Shown: in pieces, positions 6,628-8,663 of the stretch | Numbering within the stretch: position 1 is the first letter of the stretch | Layout: each line of letters opens with the position of its first letter | Made by a program: the position numbers and the translations under genes | Source of the DNA: an uncultured Ruminococcus sp. | GTDB lineage: Bacteria; Bacillota; Clostridia; Oscillospirales; Ruminococcaceae | Assembly: GCA_947589205.1 (NCBI GenBank) | Contig: CANQCJ010000085.1 | Span: 1-8,663, forward strand | Direction of reading: 5' to 3' | DNA: 8,663 bases | Notes under the pieces: model-generated | Databases searched by the model: none | What the model saw: only the letters and a program-made list of their open reading frames with translations | What the model was told of the DNA's origin: nothing

Positions 6628-6891
6628 TTATCCGTTTTTGTCTCCCTCATTGAGCGCGCGGGTCAGCAGATACTCTATCTCGCCGTTTATCGAGCGAAAA
6701 TCCTGTTCCGCCCGCTCTGCCAGCTTGCTCCAAAGTGACGGCGAAAGCCTGAGGACTATCTGTTTGCGCGCCGACTCCTTTTGCTTAGCCTTGGTCTCGC
6801 GCTCTTTTATCTGACGCTCCAACGCTTCAAGCTGCTCTAATCTCTCCTTCAGCTTCTCCTCGCGCTGTTCAAGCTGCCGTTCGTCCGTCAT
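6628..6891 (-). CDS. Small coiled-coil plus ribbon-helix-helix (Arc-like) protein
   Basis: 87 residues. Residues 1-42 are almost entirely charged, with Leu/Ala heptads (REEKLKERLEQLEALERQIK), and form a predicted coiled coil. Residues 43-80, KQIVLRLSPSLWSKLAERAE onward, have the pattern of a ribbon-helix-helix DNA-binding domain: a beta strand with alternating polar residues (QIVLRL), Pro-Ser, an amphipathic helix, then SINGEIEYLLTRAL as second helix. RHH proteins bind operators as dimers through the strand; that this one binds DNA is inference. It starts 12 bases after the SPFH gene stop, with GGAGG (6898-6902), so the two are one operon. Likely roles are autoregulator of the operon or a cytoplasmic partner of the SPFH protein. 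There is no recognisable toxin beside it. Confidence 0.8.
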   Translation of the reverse strand: MTDERQLEQREEKLKERLEQLEALERQIKERETKAKQKESARKQIVLRLSPSLWSKLAERAEQDFRSINGEIEYLLTRALNEGDKNG

Positions 6892-6903
6892 AAGATACCT
6901 CCG

Positions 6904-7932
6904 TTAATAGATAGATCCGCTGTTTACTATCGGCTGAGTGTCCTTGTTCGAGCAGAGCACGACAAGCAGATTTGACACCATCTGCGCCTTGCGCTCCTCG
7001 TCTAAAAGAACGATCTGCTCCTCGCTCAGGCTGTCGATAGCCATTTTCACCATGCTGACCGCGCCGTCGACTATCTTCTTGCGCGCCGCGATTATCGCCG
7101 CCGCCTGCTGACGCTGGAGCATAGCCGCCGCTATCTCTTCCGAATATGCCAAATGCGTTATGCGTACCTCTTCAATTGCAAGACCTGCAAACTCAACGCG
7201 TTTTTCAAGCTCTACCTTCATGCTCTCGGCGATCTCCAGCGAGCTTCCGCGCAGCGTTTTTTCCTTAACATCGTCATTCTCATCATTCTCATCGTCCACG
7301 ATGTCATACGGATAAAGCCTTGCTATGTTCCTTACGGTCGAATCGGTCTGGATAGAGATGTAATCGCGGAAATTTTCAACGTTGAACACCGCCTTTGTCG
7401 GGTCGGTAACGCGCCATATAACCACCGCGCCGATAACTATCGGATTGCCGAGAACGTCGTTGACCTTCTGGATACCGTTGTCGAGCGTCATCGCCTTGAG
7501 CGAAACGCTCTTTTTCTCGGTTATCTCCGCCGCGGGAACAGCGCTGCTGTTCGTCATAGCCATAGCCTTTATCTTCGCCTCAGCTTCGCCCCTTGCGCGG
7601 TCATAGGCGGGATTTACTGCCGACGCGAACGGATTTACAAAGAAAAATCCGGGGTCGGTTATTGTGCGGTAGTAGTTACCGAAAAGCGTCAGCACAAGCG
7701 CGTGATTAGGCGGTACGACCCTCAGACCGCCGTAGAGCATACAGCTTATGATAAAAGCGATGATACCCACGATCATCAGCACAGCTCCGAGAGCAACATG
7801 ACCCTTACTGCCGATAACTCCGCCGAGCACTGCTATCAGTATAGTAGCGATAGTTCCGAGAATGTTCAGAAATAAGACCGCCAGACCGTTCATAGGACGG
7901 CTGTCGTTGACCTTGATGTCCTTAATGTCCAT
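6904..7932 (-). CDS. SPFH (band 7/prohibitin-like) domain membrane protein
   Basis: 342 residues. Two N-terminal membrane helices (about 17-40 and 46-68) are joined by a short loop. An SPFH domain follows: VVPPNHALVLTLFGNYYRTI with the DPGFFFVNPF block, then VIGAVVIWRVTDPTKAVFNV, the YISIQTDSTVRNIA helix region and FAGLAIEEVRITHLAYS at the end. The C-terminal segment (264-300) is an Ala/Gln/Arg-rich helix, the oligomerisation part of this superfamily. Between 213 and 222 is an acidic DDENDENDD insertion before EKTLRGSS. SPFH proteins form membrane-bound rings or microdomain scaffolds and often recruit proteases or other membrane complexes; the specific client here is unknown. GGGG (7941-7944) gives the ribosome site. 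It is the first gene of a two-gene operon with the RHH protein. Confidence 0.92.
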   Translation of the reverse strand: MDIKDIKVNDSRPMNGLAVLFLNILGTIATILIAVLGGVIGSKGHVALGAVLMIVGIIAFIISCMLYGGLRVVPPNHALVLTLFGNYYRTITDPGFFFVNPFASAVNPAYDRARGEAEAKIKAMAMTNSSAVPAAEITEKKSVSLKAMTLDNGIQKVNDVLGNPIVIGAVVIWRVTDPTKAVFNVENFRDYISIQTDSTVRNIARLYPYDIVDDENDENDDVKEKTLRGSSLEIAESMKVELEKRVEFAGLAIEEVRITHLAYSEEIAAAMLQRQQAAAIIAARKKIVDGAVSMVKMAIDSLSEEQIVLLDEERKAQMVSNLLVVLCSNKDTQPIVNSGSIY

Positions 7933-7966
7933 ATTGATTTCCCCTTTTAAAAATTTTTGTAATTAA

Positions 7967-7998
7967 ATGATATCATTGTGATATCATTATATCATCAA
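7967..7998 (-). promoter_or_regulatory. Tandem TGATATCA palindromes, candidate operator
   Basis: TGATATCA occurs at 7968-7975 (within the 10-base palindrome ATGATATCAT) and again at 7979-7986, 11 bases apart, one helical turn. A third partial copy, ATATCAT, is at 7989-7995. The sites cover the -10 box and the transcription start of the SPFH operon promoter, where a bound protein would repress. The spacing suits cooperative binding by ribbon-helix-helix dimers, and such a protein is encoded in the same operon. The pairing of site and protein is inference. Confidence 0.5.
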
Positions 7999-8014
7999 AA
8001 CATTACATTGTCAA
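7986..8014 (-). promoter_or_regulatory. Consensus promoter of the SPFH operon
   Basis: On the minus strand TTGACA (8014-8009) is followed by exactly 17 bases and TATAAT (7991-7986), a perfect sigma-A promoter. The start point would be near 7979, giving an untranslated leader of roughly 45 bases. Confidence 0.85.
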
Positions 8015-8078
8015 TCGTTAATTTCCACAAACTTTTCTATAAAAAATATTCAAATTTTACGAATATTATATAACACTA

Positions 8079-8107
8079 TTGACTTTATCGAAAAAGTATG
8101 CTATAAT
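8079..8107 (+). promoter_or_regulatory. Extended -10 promoter of the hydrogenase maturation operon
   Basis: TTGACT (8079-8084), a 17-base spacer and TATAAT (8102-8107), with TG at 8099-8100 giving an extended -10. It matches consensus at eleven of twelve positions. Transcription should begin near 8114, about 155 bases before the first start codon. The strong promoter combined with a long structured leader suggests control after initiation. Confidence 0.85.
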
Positions 8108-8116
8108 GTACACAAT

Positions 8117-8236
8117 AAAAGCCCTGACATGAAAGACCTTTTTGTCTGACGTGGAAGCGCAGATGTACGTTACGATCATTCACGCGCGTGCTTTCGCAGC
8201 TTTTAAGGGCTAAGAAAGGGCGCGTTTTTTTGCGCC
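8117..8236 (+). ncRNA. Structured 5' leader, riboswitch- or attenuator-like
   Basis: Three helices can form together. P1 is AGCCCT (8120-8125) with AGGGCT (8206-8211). P2 is GACA (8126-8129) with TGTC (8143-8146). P3 is GGAAGCGC (8153-8160) with GTGCTTTC (8188-8195), eight pairs including two G-U. They make a three-way junction of about 90 nt. The 3' arm of P3 is also the inner 5' arm of a terminator stem ending at 8224, so P3 and the terminator exclude each other. This is the usual layout of a transcription-controlling riboswitch or protein-binding attenuator. I do not recognise it as a known class. T-box, SAM, TPP, glycine, cobalamin and ZTP hallmark motifs are not visible. Confidence 0.55.
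8183..8231 (+). terminator. Conditional intrinsic terminator in the hydrogenase leader
   Basis: CGCGC (8183-8187) pairs with GCGCG (8220-8224) and CTTTC (8191-8195) with GAAAG (8214-8218), across a 3-by-1 internal loop. A run of seven T (8225-8231) follows at once. It lies after the promoter and before the start codon at 8269, so it would stop transcription before the genes unless the competing P3 helix forms. A smaller hairpin, GGCGC/GCGCC (8219-8223 with 8232-8236), uses the same bases but places the T-run in its loop. Confidence 0.6.
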
Positions 8237-8268
8237 AAAATTTCTATAATTTATAGGAGGGAAAGACT

Positions 8269-8514
8269 ATGAACAGGATCGCACTTATCGGCATAATGGT
8301 AGAAAATACCGATTCCGTCCCCGCTCTCAATCAGCTTCTCGGAGAATATTCCGACTATATCCGCGGAAGAATGGGTATCCCCCAGGCGGGCGGCAGGATA
8401 AACATGATAAGCGTTGCGCTCGAAGCTCCAGCCGACACGATAAACACCCTATGCGGCGCTCTCGGCAGGCTTGACGGCGTAACGGCTAAAAGCATTTTCG
8501 CAAAAGAGGAGTGA
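8269..8514 (+). CDS. TM1266-family putative regulator of the [FeFe]-hydrogenase system
   Basis: 81 residues with the hallmarks of the TM1266 family: NRIALIGIMVEN at the start, a central SDYIRGRMGIPQ, then GRINMISVALEAPADTINTL and a final GRLDGVTAKSIF. The pattern is a beta-alpha-beta ferredoxin-like (ACT-like) fold similar to the C-terminal domain of NikR, so binding of a small ligand or metal has been suspected; there is no DNA-binding segment in this short protein. Family members sit beside hydrogenase maturation genes and are annotated as iron-only hydrogenase system regulators, mostly from context. AGGAGG (8255-8260) is 8 bases before the ATG. It is the first gene after the structured leader and is followed 7 bases later by a HydE-like gene, so its natural place is as a sensor for that pathway. 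Confidence 0.9.
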   Translation: MNRIALIGIMVENTDSVPALNQLLGEYSDYIRGRMGIPQAGGRINMISVALEAPADTINTLCGALGRLDGVTAKSIFAKEE

Positions 8515-8521
8515 AGCGGTA

Positions 8522-8663
8522 ATGGCTTCAAATACCGAGCTTATAAAAGCTCTCTATAACGGCGAAGCGTTGGACGCCAAAGGCTATGAGCAGCTTATTG
8601 CGACCCACACGCCCGAGGACTTCAGGCTTATTTCCGGCTATGCCGATGAGGTAAGAAGAAAAT
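8522..8663 (+). CDS. hydE: [FeFe]-hydrogenase maturase HydE, N-terminal part (runs off window)
   Basis: The first 47 codons of a gene cut by the right edge. GAGGAG (8506-8511), inside the end of the TM1266 gene, is its ribosome site, 10 bases from the ATG. The residues form a helical N-terminal region, ELIKALYNGEALDAKGYEQL then DFRLISGYADEVRRK, resembling the segment that precedes the radical SAM barrel in HydE and related biotin-synthase-like enzymes, in which an EIRRK-type element leads into the barrel. The CxxxCxxC cluster motif would lie just beyond the window. HydE takes part in building the 2Fe subcluster of the H-cluster, and TM1266 genes usually sit next to hydE, hydG or hydF. The identification relies on a short stretch plus context; biotin synthase-like BioB/PylB relatives or HydG are the alternatives. 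Confidence 0.7.
   Translation, partial: MASNTELIKALYNGEALDAKGYEQLIATHTPEDFRLISGYADEVRRK

Noticed and set aside
6628..6891. RHH protein as the antitoxin of a toxin-antitoxin pair
   Set aside because: The only partner gene is a 342-residue SPFH membrane protein, not a small toxin; nothing else is co-transcribed.
7153..7875. 240-codon open frame on the plus strand within the SPFH gene
   Set aside because: It is the shadow of the SPFH gene, whose motifs and promoter are clear; the antisense peptide is rich in Arg/Tyr/His/Cys and matches nothing known to me.
8129..8149. Six-codon mini-frame (MKDLFV) in the hydrogenase leader as a leader peptide
   Set aside because: It has no Shine-Dalgarno and no run of one regulatory amino acid, and it falls inside the P2 helix; RNA folding explains the region better.
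8219..8236. GGCGC/GCGCC hairpin as the main terminator of the leader
   Set aside because: The T-run lies in its loop and no T-run follows it; the longer stem 8183-8224 followed directly by T7 is the better terminator.
1..8663. CRISPR array, tRNA, rRNA or insertion sequence
   Set aside because: No regularly spaced repeats, no cloverleaf or rRNA sequence, and no transposase frame or terminal inverted repeats were seen on either strand.

Overview
The window looks like the chromosome of an anaerobic Gram-positive member of the Clostridia, probably a gut-type Oscillospiraceae/Ruminococcaceae relative. Three things suggest this: sortase-anchored pilus genes with LPxTG substrates, strong AGGAGG-type ribosome binding sites with consensus TTGACA/TATAAT promoters, and the start of an [FeFe]-hydrogenase maturation operon. 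The family-level placement is inference; no marker gene is present.

Region 1 (1-6630) is a sortase-dependent pilus locus. At the left edge, on the minus strand, is the N-terminal part of a secreted protein with a von Willebrand factor A (VWA) MIDAS motif, a candidate tip adhesin, cut by the window border. A divergent intergenic region of about 300 bases carries one promoter for each direction. Rightward runs a five-gene operon: a type I signal peptidase; a 791-residue major pilin ending in LPSTG; a class C sortase; a 410-residue minor or anchor pilin with a Cna_B domain, a Ser/Thr/Asp-rich stalk and LPNTG; and a second, structurally different sortase whose start codon overlaps the minor pilin. 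A bidirectional terminator closes the operon. Inferred logic: the signal peptidase processes the pilin precursors, the class C sortase polymerises the shaft, and the second sortase attaches a subunit or the finished fibre to the wall. Two hairpins with GTACCGG arms bracket the major pilin gene, and the upstream one contains a run of 11 C. The interior of the pilin gene is far more AT-rich than its two ends.

Region 2 (6628-8014, minus strand) is a two-gene operon: an SPFH (band 7/prohibitin-like) membrane protein followed by a small coiled-coil plus ribbon-helix-helix protein. It has a perfect-consensus promoter whose start region is overlapped by two TGATATCA palindromes one helical turn apart, a plausible autoregulatory operator.

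Region 3 (8079-8663, plus strand) begins a hydrogenase maturation operon: a strong extended -10 promoter, an untranslated leader of about 150 nt that can fold either into a three-way junction or into an intrinsic terminator, a TM1266-family small regulator, and the first 47 codons of a HydE-like radical SAM maturase. The leader is the best candidate in this window for an undescribed regulatory element; I could not match it to a riboswitch class that I know.
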